Assembly: GCA_003255065.1 (NCBI GenBank)
Contig: QAOA01007883.1
Span: forward strand, 225,690 to 289,689
Source: Cercis canadensis
Lineage: Eukaryota; Streptophyta; Magnoliopsida; Fabales; Fabaceae
DNA length: 64,000 bases
Reading direction: 5' to 3'
Each line of letters begins with the position of its first letter. The first letter of the stretch is position 1. The notes below the pieces were generated by a model. The model did no database searches. It saw only the letters and a list, made by a program, of their open reading frames with translations, and was not told the DNA's origin. A program made the translations under genes and the position numbers. Shown piece by piece: positions 43,677-56,678 of this stretch.

Positions 43677-45006
43677 GAGTGGTAATTGTATTGTGTTCTT
43701 ATTTTAGATCAAAAATTTTGACCCTAACTTTTCATGCTTCAATTCTTTAAGAATAATTATATTTGTCAGATGCTACATTCTTTCCTAAATGGGATGGTAA
43801 GACAGTCTAATGCAATTAGTCTGTTGTATTTTACATCCATCACATTTTCTTGCCTGCTTGCATCAACAATTTGGTAGCATTGTTGAATAATGTTATGGTT
43901 ATATATACATTATGTTTATACTAGCGAAATCAAAATTTAGTTAGGTTCATTTAAATTTTTTTATGGGAATGTTTTCCATACCTTTAGTAAAATCCAGGGT
44001 ATCTATACCTTAAGTTAATGGCTTATCAACGTTGAACATGTATACAATTGAAATTGGACCCATTATTTGAAAATTGTGAGATACTGGTTTATAGTTAATT
44101 TCATAGTGACCAACTTTGTTTTTAAAAATTAAGAATTAGCCCTTGATTTCGACAAATCAGATAGAGACACAGAAAGAAAAGAAAAGAGAGAAAACAGAGG
44201 AGGGTTTGCGAGAGATGGAGGCTAGGACAAGGCTCCACGTTTTCATGTTGGGGTTCTCCCTCATCTTCTCTCTTTGCCGGACAAGTTTATCACAGACAAA
44301 TATATATATATTTTTTTAACATTTACATGCGGTAATTGGTACTGTTGTAATTTTACAAAAGTGAGAATGTGTCCTCTACATTGTGCTTGAGCCTGAATCC
44401 TCCCTAACTGAGATTTTGGTGCACCAGTAGCGCTGCAGGATTCTAACTCCCCTGGTTTTTGTTGCCCTGGGCCTTTAGTTGGCTTTTGCTTTTCTACCTA
44501 TTATAGTCCCTTCTTCTTTTCCAAGAAAAATATGATGGGTTAAATTTTCCCCACAAGCGTAAACTGACTCCCAATAGTCAGTTTTCCTGAATTGCGATTG
44601 TATATGTATCACAACGGTCGATTTGCAAAATAAAAATATGTTAATCAAATGGGTCAAGGGTACTGGTATGCTTGGGTTCCATATCGCCAAATCAAACACA
44701 AGCATTTGCATTCACTCTACCACATTAATAAAACCTAAACCTGAGCCTACTCAATCTATGGTAGCAGTTGGAGAATAAATTAGAATATAAGCACGCAAAA
44801 TTGACAAGGTTGTGATACAAATAGATACTAAGCTTGCTGTAAGAATGGCGAGGTTTTCTGCCAGAGAGACCGCCCTAAAATGGCAGTTCCATGGACTGAG
44901 AGGTACGCAGCATTTAACCTGGGAAAACAATCAAAAGATATGTCAGATACACAATCAGCCAATAGCTGTAAGGTATCTATCTCCCAACTTTTAAAAGGAT
45001 AGAACT
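43677..45006. other. Convergent spacer between ORC1 and RBP45
   Basis: It contains both 3'UTRs and AT-rich spacer. A 34-codon frame at 44215-44319 begins with a good signal-peptide-like sequence and stops in a TA microsatellite; it is listed separately as a possible exon relic. No complete gene was seen. Confidence 0.5.
44215..44319 (+). other. Small ORF resembling an orphan signal-peptide exon
   Basis: The frame begins ATGGAGGCTAGG and encodes MEARTRLHVFMLGFSLIFSL followed by CRTSLSQT. It has a positively charged n-region, a hydrophobic core and a polar end like a secretory signal peptide. It then runs into TATATATATA and stops at 44317. It could be the first exon left over from a lost or moved secreted or receptor gene, a microprotein, or chance. 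The purine-rich stretch before the ATG looks like a plant 5'UTR. I do not recognise the family. Confidence 0.3.
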
Positions 45007-48000
45007 TTACTTATCTACATCAGGCATAGCCAGAGGATCATACAACTCCTCCCTTTGTTCCATGGTAGGCATTGCCATAGCTGCCATGTCTTGAGCACCT
45101 TCAACCTGAAAAAGAACAACCCATATGCATGAGTAGCCCAATAACTACAGAGTGCTGCAATATATGAAAAAAGAATTTAGTGAAACCAGCCAACAAATAG
45201 ACGTGGCTATATCTAGTATAGGAGGCAGAAATCCACAATTCATGCCATGGGTTGCATGAGTTTTACCAGTTCTGATTTCATGTCATTTGTAGCAACTTTT
45301 GTGAATAAAATTATTGATAACTAAATTTACAAAAAAATTAGCACAGCTTCACCCCAAGACAGCTCTTTTTTGCCATATGAACCAATATATAAACCACATT
45401 TGAGATAACTTGCCTGTTGAGGATACTGTGCATAACCAGCATATGCACCATATGCATATGCAGAAGGATCATGCGTAGCCCCATAAGCATAGGCTTCATA
45501 GCCCTGTCCGTACCCATAGTAGGCACTCCATTGACTTGGATCAATCTGTGGCCCCCAGCTACCAGGTAAGTCCTACAATAATTTCATGCCAAAAATGTGT
45601 CAATGTTAATAGAATACATGTCTACAAATACAAAACGTGAACCCCACAAATTACCAGCTTATTGAGCTAATCAGAGACATTTATATCCATTCATACACGT
45701 CTACCAAGAATGATGGAAGTTCATAGTTATCAGCTCAAAAGGGTGTAGATGACTGTTACTGATTGTTAGTGCCTTCTTCTCATAAAAAAGACATACAACA
45801 CAAAGACTGAGTTCCAAACATTAGGGATTTGACTATATGAATTTTAAACTAACCCTCCAAATTGAAACTGTTTAACATCCTCCAAATAAAACTTTTTCCC
45901 AAATCAGTCCTGCAGCTGCATCATTATAATATTTACTAACCCTTAGACAGCCATATCTATCCTTGTCGCTTCTATAATATCATTTTTAGCCTCTTTTATT
46001 TTTTTTATTATCCCATTCCACACAGGGAATTTGTTACTGCAGCAACTAACTTCAATGATCCTATGTCACCCTATCTTTGATTAAAACCACCCAGCTTTGT
46101 TTTTCATTTCTCATCCTATGTTTCCTTCTGTCACCCACATATCATTCTTCACAATCACACATCTTTCAGAGTCTAGACTCATCTTCTAAACATGTCCCCC
46201 AATAGTTCAACATTTTCTACTGCAAAGCACGTCAAAGAGTATATGAATGCGATGTTTCTAGTCCACCCTCTGATTTTGGAAATCCTATAATATAATATAC
46301 ATTGAAGGAGCTCCTGAGATTGCAATGCATGATATATTCCAAACACACACAGGCCACAGCATTCACAAGAAATGAACCATATCCAAAGGCAATCACCTGT
46401 CTAGCTGTTGAGCTCCTTCCCCAAGCAATTCGGACCACTTGTTGACCTATCACCTTTCCTTGCATCCTCAGAATGGCTTCTTCAGCAGATGCTCTACAGA
46501 CAAAAATGATAAGAGGGATTAAAAAACCACCGCATGGTAGGAAAAAACAAAAGAGAAAAAAGATTGAAGAAAGACGTCACAAGATGCAGAATAAGATCAG
46601 GCCACATGAAACTTAATGCCTTGGAAAGGGGGGTAGAACATGTCAAAATCTTTACTTTTAATTTCAAAATATCAAAGTAGCCACAAAAAGATTTCACGTG
46701 CTTAAAAGAAAAGAGGGAGAAAAAAAAAGACCTGGTCCCAAATTGAACAAAACCACATCCCTTTCCAGCATGAATCTTGACAGAGACAATTTCTCCAAAT
46801 TGCAAAAAAGTTTGCTTCAGCTCCTCTTCATTGACATTGATATCCAAATTACCCACAAAAATCTGCAACAAACGGTGATGTAAGATTACCATAGAAGATA
46901 GAAATCATGAAAATTGCAGGTCTGTCTGACTTACAGTGGTATTATTCGTATCATAATCTGGCGGAACTGTACTCACTGGGGTAGTGTATGCTGGGATTGG
47001 ATATATCGCTGCCAAAAAGATCCATGGGTAAGTTTCTCTTCTATCTTGTGCTAAATTGAAATAGCGGAGTACTAAAACAAATTCATAAATAAATATTTGA
47101 TGCATTCTACGACTTTAGATTTGGAATAGCTGATAATTTTTTATGATATCAAAACACAAAAGCCCAAACTTCAAATCTCATCTTATCTATATACCTACTC
47201 ACTAAAATGGAAAATCTATTTATCAAAAAGATCCCCATCAAATGTAAACATCAAGGAAAGGAGAGAACTATATTTATATGGCTCTTAGCAGGAAGTAAGC
47301 CTATGACAAAAATTATTCAAAATCACCTTTGGCAGCAGCATATTGCTGTTGAAAACCAGTGGTCTTTTTGGGTGTTGCAGCACTAATCCGCATTGGCCTC
47401 GTTGAACAATACATCCCATTCATTTCAGTCATAGCACGGTTCCTTTCTGTCTCATCAGAAAATTTAACAAACCCATATCCCTTGGAGCGCCCTGTATTAG
47501 GATCAGTCACTACTTTGGCACCTCTAACTGAAGGATAATGGGCTCGAAATGTCTCCTGCAGTAGATAATCTGTAACATCAGGTGCCAAATCCCCCACAAA
47601 AATCGAGTGCTCAGGTCCAGCATCAGGACGCCGTTCCCCAATACCAAAAGATGCCCAATTCAACCTGAAAGTTTGTTCAGTTCCAGGCATTTGTGTCCCA
47701 TTGTAAGTCTGCAGAATTCTTTCTGCTGCTGCATGTGAAACAAACTCCACAAACCCATAGCCCTCAGGTTGTCCAGTGATCTTGTTACGTATAATCTTTA
47801 TGGAAACTACCTACACATAGCAAAGCAATCAATTTCTTTGAGCACCCTTACACTAACTACAAGCCTGCTTAGAGCAGCTAAAACTAAAGACGCTATACCA
47901 TCAATAGTACATCAACTACATGGCATGCATAATCAAAGCTACAAGACAGAAAGTGAAGAGGATGCAATCAAGAGCTCTCAAGTGTAAAGGTTCATTTTGC

Positions 48001-48452
48001 AATTCATCTGCCCATAACAATTCACATAAGAACCACACGCAACTATGGTTCAGTAACTAAATCATGTTATAGGTAAATATCTCATTAAAATCCAATTCTG
48101 CATCCTGCAACCATAAAGCAAACTTCTAGACTACTGGGACCATATATGAGTGATGTATTTCTAAAAAATCATTCAGGAATAAAGCATTTTTAAGACCTCC
48201 AAAATTATTTCCCCTAGCAATGTTTGAATATAAATCATCTTATATTATAAGTGCTTATCTACAAGTACAAGTATAGAGAAATGTGTGTATAAGAAAGAAA
48301 AATTGATAGGAAACCTCGCCAGTGTGAGCAAAGCAGTGATTAAGGTAGGCTTCGTCGACCCAGTACTGCAAATCCCCAATCCAAAGGGTTCGGACTTCCT
48401 CAATGGATGAGGGTTGATGATATCCCTGGGGCTGGGAGGACATCGTTGACAT
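45007..48452 (-). CDS. RBP45: RBP45/RBP47-type RNA-binding protein with three RRMs
   Basis: Nuclear poly(A)/U-rich RNA-binding protein; the family shuttles to stress granules. CDS is complement of 45007-45105, 45414-45572, 46397-46493, 46732-46862, 46935-47008, 47327-47810, 48315-48452; 393 residues. Start MSTMSSQPQGYHQP. RRM1: RNP2 LWIGDL (23-28), RNP1 EGYGFVEF (62-69). RRM2: IFVGDL and KGYGFVKF. RRM3: IFVGNL and KGCGFVQF. Between RRM2 and RRM3 is the short linker ending NNTT, and the C-terminus is Tyr/Gly/Ala-rich (WSAYYGYGQGYEAYAYG), a low-complexity segment of the granule-forming type. Length and order fit RBP45 better than the longer, Gln-rich RBP47. The intron between exons 6 and 7 starts with GC, not GT. 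RRM3's Cys in GKGCGF occurs in this family as well. Confidence 0.94.
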
Positions 48453-50079
48453 CGTCGTCGCTGTGCGCCCTTCTTGTCGTTCGTTGCCCCTTCCGTTCCC
48501 TCTATCGTATTCGTAACCTATTTCATTTCTCAGTTTGCCTTCTGAGGAAAGAAAAAACGCCGTCTGTCGTTTACAATGTTACGCACGACGCAGGTAGGTA
48601 GCTGTATTAGAGACTAGCGTCTTCGAGGCAAAAGTTCCAAATTGCAATGGAGACCCTGCTGCTAGTTCTTGCTTCGGTGGCGGTTCTTCGATTTTTGTTT
48701 TGTTTTGTTTTGTTTTTTTTTCTTTTTGCTACTGTGGATTGGTTCTTTCATAGAAGCACGGAACCAACTAAAAAGCCCGTGGGCTTGCTTTTAAGTTGAA
48801 GATTGGCAATGCGTTTGGCCTTTTTATATATATATATACACTTTGAGTCCAACCCCAAATTCAAACACAAAATTGACATACTCAATCACATATTGTTTAA
48901 TCTTTCTTTTAATAGTTTACATTATGAGATGAAAAGTCAAAAAAAAATTTATAAAGCTCTAATGCATTAGCTTTGTGTTTATGTTTTGATGATTATTCTT
49001 GCTCATTCCTTTTTTAATCATACTTATCTACTTATATAACGAATATATCATTTTATTTTAAATTTAAGCACACTAAACTTAATTAATATTAAATTTCATA
49101 AATAAATTTATAGATAATTAATAATATGATTCTTCATAATATTTTGTTTAATTTATTTCATTCATTTATATATATATTTTTTAAAAAAAAAACTGCAAGT
49201 TCATTACCAAAATCTTAGTAATTAAATGACAATAATATAAGATGGAACTAAAAAAAAAAAAAAAAAAAGTCTCATGTAAATAATTATGTTATTCTCTGAT
49301 AATATATTTTCTTTTATATCTTAATGTACATTGTCAGTTTTTTCATTATAATCTTCTTTTCATCCAAATTTAGGCTAACAATGTGATAGTTTACCCAGCT
49401 ACCATTAATTTCACCCAAACCCATAAAATTTAACAATGCTCAATCATAGGTGTATCCTTAATGAAAAGGCAAGCGTTAGAATCATCTATCAAAGTCACAA
49501 ACGTTGCCCACAACAGCAACTACAAACTAACAACACATAAGCAGCAACAATGCCAGAGTTACTGATGAAAGGCATAATTGCACCATTGTTTATTGTTGCC
49601 TCCTGCACTGCAGTGCCTTAATAGGAAGCAAGTCCTTCCTTGAAGTTTGAAGCACAACTCAGTGAGGTCAATTCGCAGCGAGTTTACTTTGAAGAGATAC
49701 ATAATTGATGTTCAATATCATGAAAACCACACTAGTACCCAAAATATTGGGATTTAACATCTAATAGTGCCCTCCCAACCGAATCATGACCCTCTCCCTC
49801 TCCTCTCTTCCCTCACTTGGGTTAAGTTGAGGTTCAAATTTTAAACTTTGTGAAGATGAGCTGAAGCGCACAATGGGTTTAGCGCAGGTTAGCAATTGCC
49901 AATATCACATGGTGCATACTAGCAAGTGCAACGGTAACGAGCGCTTAAAGCGGTGCTTAGGCCACGATCCAACCAGGCACAGCTGTTCAATCATAATAGA
50001 ATCTACATTTTTTATCCCAAAATAATTTTTTTTCCCTCTCATCATCTTCTCATCTGTTGCACGGCAGGTGAGACAAGCC
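48453..50079. other. Divergent promoter region between RBP45 and LPAT
   Basis: It contains the RBP45 promoter/leader next to 48453, an AT-rich middle with a TA microsatellite near 48825-48837 and an A tract near 49252-49268, and the LPAT leader with its pyrimidine-rich stretch before 50080. No gene, RNA gene or bounded transposon was recognised. Confidence 0.5.
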
Positions 50080-53000
50080 ATGGCGATCCCAGCCGCACTT
50101 GTTATCCTTCCTTTAGGCATTCTTTTCATTCTCTCGGGCCTCATTGTTAATCTAACCCAGGTAACATAAAAACCCAATCATTGTTTTTTTCTTTCTCTTT
50201 CTTAATGCCCGATTCTTCATCCTTCTCCATGCCATTTGGTTGGTATTTTTTTTAACTTTGCGCTATGCTTCTCCATTCACATTGTAAATGGGCTCACAGA
50301 GAGCCCTTTCGCAATTCATTTTCTTTGCTTCTTTCAATTTGCCATACTGCATTTTCGAGGCAAATGGCATTCTTAAATGGAAATTCGATGACAGTTATAT
50401 ATTTGCAAATTCATGAAGATTTTAAAGGTCTAGAGATGTTATTTTTAATTGGGTGATTGGAATCAATTAATGCTACTGGCAGCCCCATATGTTTTGGAGG
50501 CAAAGTTTATGATTTTAAATGCATACACATATCTTTAACAAAACGGTTGCTGTTTCTGCAAAGACGCATGGCTTACGTTTCATAAACCTCTAGCCGATCA
50601 TTGCAAGATTGGCGGCATGTAAATGTTGTCCTCATTATAACATGGTATGTCAAAACAAGTTTGTAGCTTTCAAGTTTGCGAATAGAGCTATTTAGATTAC
50701 CCTAGAGGGTCATATTACAAATAAACAGACCATGTAAATTGCTACTTTTTCTTGTCTGATCTTGGTTTTTTCCATCTTGTCTTTCCTCATCCCTGCTGCC
50801 ACCCTAGAGGAAAATTTTCAAGATCATTGAACAAAAATTTACAAATTCATGCATTTTTATTTTTTGATTAATTTCGCTTAGTGCTATTTGAATTTATGCA
50901 CTTGCAGGCACTACTCTTCATCCTTCTTCGTCCATTATCAAAGAATCAGTACAGAAGAATACACAAAGTAGTTACAGAATCACTGTGGTTGGAGCTCATA
51001 TGGCTCATAGATTGGTGGGCAGGCATCAAGGTGTTTGGTCTATCTTAACCTTCTTCTTAAGCTCCCATGTTTCAGTCGGCTAAAGTTTGTGAATGCATTT
51101 CCTTTTCTAACACTAATTTAGCAGAGATGGCTAAAAAAGCGAAGAGAAGTAAGAAGATTTTTAGATAAAGAAAAACTTGCTATTTGTGGTTTGAAGATGA
51201 GAAAAAAAAAAAAAAAAGATATGACGCATAGATTTTGGGAGCACACAAAATCATAAACCTTAAAACTAACTTAGAAAGGGGAGAAAGGTCAGGCATCTTG
51301 GGATGCAGTGTCATCCAGTTATATAGTAATATATAGGTAATATATTATAACAAAGTCAATAAGTATACATATTCATGAANAAAAAAAAAAAAAAAGATAT
51401 GACGCATAGATTTTGGGAGCATACAAAATCATAAACCTTAAAACTAACTTAGAAAGGGGAGAAAGGTCAGGCATCTTGGGATGCAGTGTCATCCAATTAT
51501 ATAGTAATATATAGGTAATATATTATAACAAAGTCAATAAGTATACATATTCATGAAAAGCTTCATTCTTTTGGAGACTCCTTCTGCCATCGTGCAAATA
51601 TATTGATCATCATTAATGAGCAGTGTGCCTTACTTGTACTTATCTTTCAACATGCTGAGGATTTTTGCTGAGTAGGTAAGTGTCATATTATCCACACTAC
51701 AGTCCAACTGATTAAATATTCCGGTTGCAGGTTGAGCTGTACACAGATTCAGAAACTTATGAATTAATGGGTAAGGAGACAACTACTTAGTCGATAAGTT
51801 CTTATAAATAATTATTTTCGTTATCCCTCACCACAAAGGTCATCTTACAAACATCACATTCTTATTTGAGAAAATTTTAGGTAAAGAAAATGCACTTGTG
51901 ATCAGCAACCACAGGAGCGACATTGATTGGCTTATTGGATGGGTCATAGCTCAGGTGCCTATTTAGATGCAGAAATAGTTGAATTTCATGTAATGATTAC
52001 GTTTGTTCACATCTTTGTTTTTGTCCCCAAAGCTATATTGAAATTGCCTGAATTGAAGTAATTTCAGAGGCATTTGGTTTGCTTTTGTCCTAATTTATAT
52101 TTCTTGTCGATCTCATCTTTAAATGCTACGATTGAATAATTAATTTACATTTGCTTTTCATCAAGCTGATCCTCTCCCTTATGCTGATTCTTCTTTTCTT
52201 GCTTGCTCTTGCTGTTGTTGTTCTCTCTGAAATTTTAGGCTTGTGCTTATGCGTACAAACAATCATGCGAAGAGTTGCATGAGCATACGTCTGTTAGTAG
52301 TTCTTTGCGCATGTTTTCTTTTCATATATTTGAACGAGTATGATTACATTTGTGACAGCGCTCAGGTTGCCTTGGTAGTGCTGTAGCCATGATGAAGAAA
52401 GAAGCAAAATACCTTCCTGTGAGTATCTATTGTTCCCTCTTCCTCTATTTCTTTAAAATTAAGAGTTATAAAAAACTTTTTTTTTTCCTTTAAAATTTTA
52501 TCCGAGATGGGTTAATTTGCTATTTTGTGAGTCCTCCTAGCTTTATAATTTTAAGGATGTTTTATGCAGAAGGTTCTCAAGCCACTACAATACTTTGAAC
52601 TAGTCCTTTCCATGATTTTATTAAGTGAATATGATTAAGGAATGATAGAGATAATGATGTATGTTCTTAGGTTGTGATGAGATCTACATTTCTATTTACT
52701 AGTTCATCTGGTTACTCTAGGAACGTGAATTAGCTATGGGGAAAAAGACCAATTTAATGTTATTTTCAATCTTAAAACCTTTTGTTACTCAGGGTGTGCT
52801 TGGCAGTGAGAGTGGGAAGGTTTAGATATTCTCTTCTTGATGCTTGATAGAGGGTGGAAAATGAAAGGAAGGCAAATCTCATTCTCAAGCATCCCTCATT
52901 TGTTTTGTACCAACCAAGTGTAAACTGTAAAGTAATTAGCTTTCCAAATTTCCAACCTTCCCACTTTTAAGCTATACCAAGCACACCCTTAAGAATTGTG

Positions 53001-54821
53001 AATGGTATCAACAAACTACCGCACAAGTGGACCTTATTGCTGAACTGAATTGAACTTCATGAAGTTAGCATTTGAAGCTTCACAAATCATAAAACAGAAA
53101 TATGAATTTCCTTGGAATTCCCCTGTTGATAAATTGGTGCTAGGACATTGACAATAACTGATACGGTCATAAAGAATATGGTGAATTTTTGCAGGTCATA
53201 GGTTGGTCAATGTGGTTTACTGGATATGTATTTCTGGAAAGAAGCTGGTCTAACGATGAAAGAACTCTGAAGGTATCTCTAATTATAGTCTCCTAATTTT
53301 TATATGCATTTGGTACAGTAACCTTTATTAGCCAATTATTTATGTATCTCTTGACTTTTGTGTGGCAGTCAGGTTTTCAGCAGCTGGAGGACTTCCCCTT
53401 ACCTTTTTGGTTGGCTCTTTTTGTAGAGGGAACTCGCTTTACCCAGCCAAAGCTTTTAGCTGCTCAAGAGTTTGCTGCTTCAAGAGGGTTGCCTATACCT
53501 AGAAATGTCTTGATTCCTCGTACTAAGGTGAACAAATGTTGATTTCTAGCATTGTGAGACTATTATAATGTTTGATTCAAATTAGTATCATATATTTCTT
53601 GTTTCAAGATCAGACCTGCATTTCTTTTTTTTAAAAAAAAACTTCAAACTTATTTATTTTAACTGATATTATTCATTGATTGCTTATTAGCTTCTTTCAG
53701 GGTTTTGTTTCAGCAGTAAGGCATACACGTGCATTCATCCCAGCTATTTATGATTGTACGTTGGCCGTTCCAAAAAGCCAGCCTTCACCTACATTGTTGA
53801 GGTTATTCAAAGGAATTTCTTCTCCGGTAAGCCAATAGAAAACCTTGAGTACAGCAGCTACATTAGAAAAATTAAATCCCTATATATATCTGCATATTCT
53901 TCTACTAATGCCATTCCTTTATTCCTTCAAATTAACCTTGCTTTCATGTGCAATTATTAGATCTATGTTCTTTGTGGTATATGCATTTGTATTTGGCTAC
54001 TTTCATAATTTTTTTTTGGTTTGACTAATTTAATATATTGTACACATAGAAATAAAAAAAAAGGCTTCTTTTGTCGCTGGTTAATTTCCCTTGGTCAGGC
54101 TTCCTATTGATCTGAGATCCTTGATGATGGTGTGCATACACCTAAAGGCATCATGAATGACTGTGATAATGTTTATCAGATAATGTGTGTTTTTACAGTT
54201 AAAGCTGCAAATCAATCGACACAGAATGGAGGAATTGCCAGAAACAACTGATGGCATTGCACAGTGGTGTAAAGACTTATTTGTCAGCAAGGTATAAGAA
54301 TTAATATTAAATTGTATTTCCTGAAGAAGGCATATGTGCTTCAAGTTTATAACCGCTTTGGCTGAAACTAGAGTCTTATCAAGCTAGACAAGCAATAAAT
54401 TAAACCTATGTAATTGATGTTATCTCTTGTGTTAACTACCAGGATGCTTTGCTGGAGAAATATCGTACTAAGGATATATTCAGTGAAGAAGAAGTTAGAG
54501 ATATTGGTCGGCCTAGAAGATCTTTATTTGTAAGATAACATCCTAATTAAGAAAAATACAATTATCTTCGGGATCTCATATAATTTTGTTTTGAAACAGG
54601 TTGTCATTTCTTGGTCTTGTCTCCTTGTGTACATCATTGTCAAATTCTTCCACTGGTCTTCACTGCTCTCCTCATGGGAAGGCATCTTATTTTCAGCAGT
54701 CTTCCTGCTCCTTATCACAGTTGTTATGCAAATCCTCATTCAGTCATCTGAATCAGAGCGTTCTACACCCATGAACTTACCTGTACAAGATCCAATTAAG
54801 CAGCAGCTTCTTCTGAGATAA
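50080..54821 (+). CDS. LPAT2: 1-acyl-sn-glycerol-3-phosphate acyltransferase (LPAT2/LPAT3 type)
   Basis: Adds an acyl-CoA-derived chain to lysophosphatidic acid to make phosphatidic acid, in the ER membrane. Exons: 50080-50160, 50908-51030, 51731-51770, 51881-51954, 52359-52418, 53195-53272, 53369-53527, 53701-53826, 54199-54291, 54443-54529, 54600-54821; 380 residues. Start [16 protein letters not shown] is the expected N-terminus with a first membrane span. Visible: catalytic NHRSD (91-95, the HX4D box), EGTRF (172-176, glycerol-phosphate binding), [12 protein letters not shown]-like segment, and one or two C-terminal membrane spans ([38 protein letters not shown]). The usual SVVHVHIKRH stretch here reads [10 protein letters not shown]. 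By position with MnmA and NOG1 it may correspond to Arabidopsis LPAT3 (AT1G51260, from memory). Introns 2 and 5 hold a duplicated N joint and a MITE. Confidence 0.94.
51203..51557. repeat. 177-bp direct repeat around a single N in LPAT intron 2
   Basis: 51203-51379 and 51381-51557 are near identical (two base differences, in GCACACAAAA/GCATACAAAA and CCAGTTAT/CCAATTAT), split by one N at 51380, and each begins with an A tract. As with the ALDH3F1 joint, unmerged overlapping contig ends are likelier than a true tandem duplication. Confidence 0.85.
52792..52988. mobile_element. 197-bp Tourist/PIF-Harbinger-like MITE in LPAT intron 5
   Basis: The left end is GGGTGTGCTTGGCAGTGAGA and the complement of the right end is GGGTGTGCTTGGTATAGCTT; both then share GTGGGAAGG after a short gap. 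Flanks are TCA and TTA, a near-match to the TTA-type 3-bp target duplication of PIF/Harbinger. The GGG..TTGG ends are typical of Tourist MITEs. No coding potential. Confidence 0.75.
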
Positions 54822-56678
54822 GTGAAGATTCAGCACTATCATCCTTGTACATCACAAATTTCTACATCCCTTATTCTTAGAGGTCAAAACCCTGATATTC
54901 TTTGTATCGTTATTGGTGTGCCATTATTTACTGTAAAAAGCAAAACGTGTACTATTATTGATGCTGTGGAACTATAACTTTTTCTTTGCGCTCCTTTTCT
55001 TTAATTCTTCAGAATCACCATTTTTCTTTTTCGGATGGAAAGCTAATATGAATAGTGTCAGTGTTTATTTGCTCTTATTTAAGCTAACATGAACACATCA
55101 ATAGATGCTTTCTATTCTTGAGGGTGCTTTCCCCTCTAAAGCTATAAGATCAAAATTTGAAACAATTTTTCTTCTTCATTCAACAATCATCAATATGCAT
55201 TTCCAATTTTATTTTAATTTTTAAATATAGATTTTGCTATGGGTTCACGGCCCATTAGATCTTGTCGCTACCCCATCCGCAGGCCTCATCGACCGTAACG
55301 TTTGCCATAGGCTGTGACAGGATAACCCATATCCAATCAATAAAAACAAAAAGAAAAAAGAAGGAGAATTATAGAAAAGAGAATGAGTTATAAGTTATAA
55401 CATCTTTTATTTATTAAAATTTATAGATATTTCATAATAGAATCTATAATAATTTTGTTACAGATATTACTGGATAATTATATTTACAACACAATATATT
55501 TATAGTAAGATAGACAAACTTAAATGTCTATCATTAAAAAACTAATTTCTCAGGTGAAATTTTTGTTAAAAAAGTATAAATGAGTTAAACATCGACCTTC
55601 ATTTGACTAACACCATAAATTACTTAGAGATCCGATATTACTTCCATTAATATTTTATTATGAAACTTTCAAAAAGTGGTTGCATTAGAGACTAAAATTT
55701 ATAAGATATTTTTTTTGTCAAAATATTTATAAATTGACAAGATTATTCTCTTTCGACACTCAAAAAAGAGGTTTAATTTTTGGAAGTATTTATCATTTTT
55801 TAGCTTTTTACCAAAAATAATCATGGGTACATTACATATCAGTATCAATATGAAGTTATTTATTGTTTTTGGTGGGCCAAACCTTATCCATCCATGTGAG
55901 TACTGAGTAGGGACTAAAACGTGATTATCAGAAGAGATATAGTCGTTAACAAGTTACTTTTGTGTATTGCAGATCTGGTCTGAAAACTTTTAGAGTAAAT
56001 TATACTATTTTTTAGATGAATTTAATTTTTAATTTTTTATGAAAATTTTAATTTATTAATAATATAAAAAATTTACATAATTATTAAGTCATGTGTAATA
56101 AACTTAAAATTATTATAAGTGGTTGATTAATAACCTGACACATTCACAAAACTTATATTTCTACACCCCCACCCACATCCTTCTAATTTAAATTATACAA
56201 GATTTTACCGTCTAATTTTATTATAACAGAATAAAAAATATTTATGTTAATCTAATTTTTTTTATGTGAAATTTAATCTAAATTAATGGTAGAGAGGTTG
56301 AGTGCATAATTAGGCGGCGCACGTAACATTATCAATATAGAAAACTTTTTAAATCAATCTCACAGTGAATTGCGTTGCAGCCAGGTTCCCTNAACATTAT
56401 CAATATAGAAAACTTGTTAAATCAATTTCACAGTGAATTGCGTTGCAGCCTGGTTCCCTTTTCATCTGGGTCCCGTTGACTTTTCATCACACAGACTTTT
56501 GAAAGGAAAATACAATAGTGCGATGAACTTTATTCTATCAGACACAATTGCATGTACCCTTCATCTCAGCGGACTAATCAGACTGTTCCGGACACAAAAC
56601 ACACAAGTTATTTTCCAGTTCAACTCAACAGCAACACTAAAGTTCAATCGAGGCGCTAACAAGTTCTGAAACGGTGAA
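54822..56678. other. Spacer between LPAT and XDH, includes an N joint
   Basis: It contains the LPAT 3'UTR, AT-rich spacer, the N joint at 56392 (own entry) and the XDH promoter. The open frame at 56433-56669 lies in the XDH leader region and shows no family. No gene was seen. Confidence 0.5.
56325..56459. repeat. 67-bp direct repeat around a single N upstream of XDH
   Basis: 56325-56391 and 56393-56459 match with three base differences and are separated by one N at 56392. The block begins AACATTATCAATATAG. It sits about 220 bases before the XDH ATG, so the promoter length in this assembly is probably too long by one copy. Confidence 0.85.
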
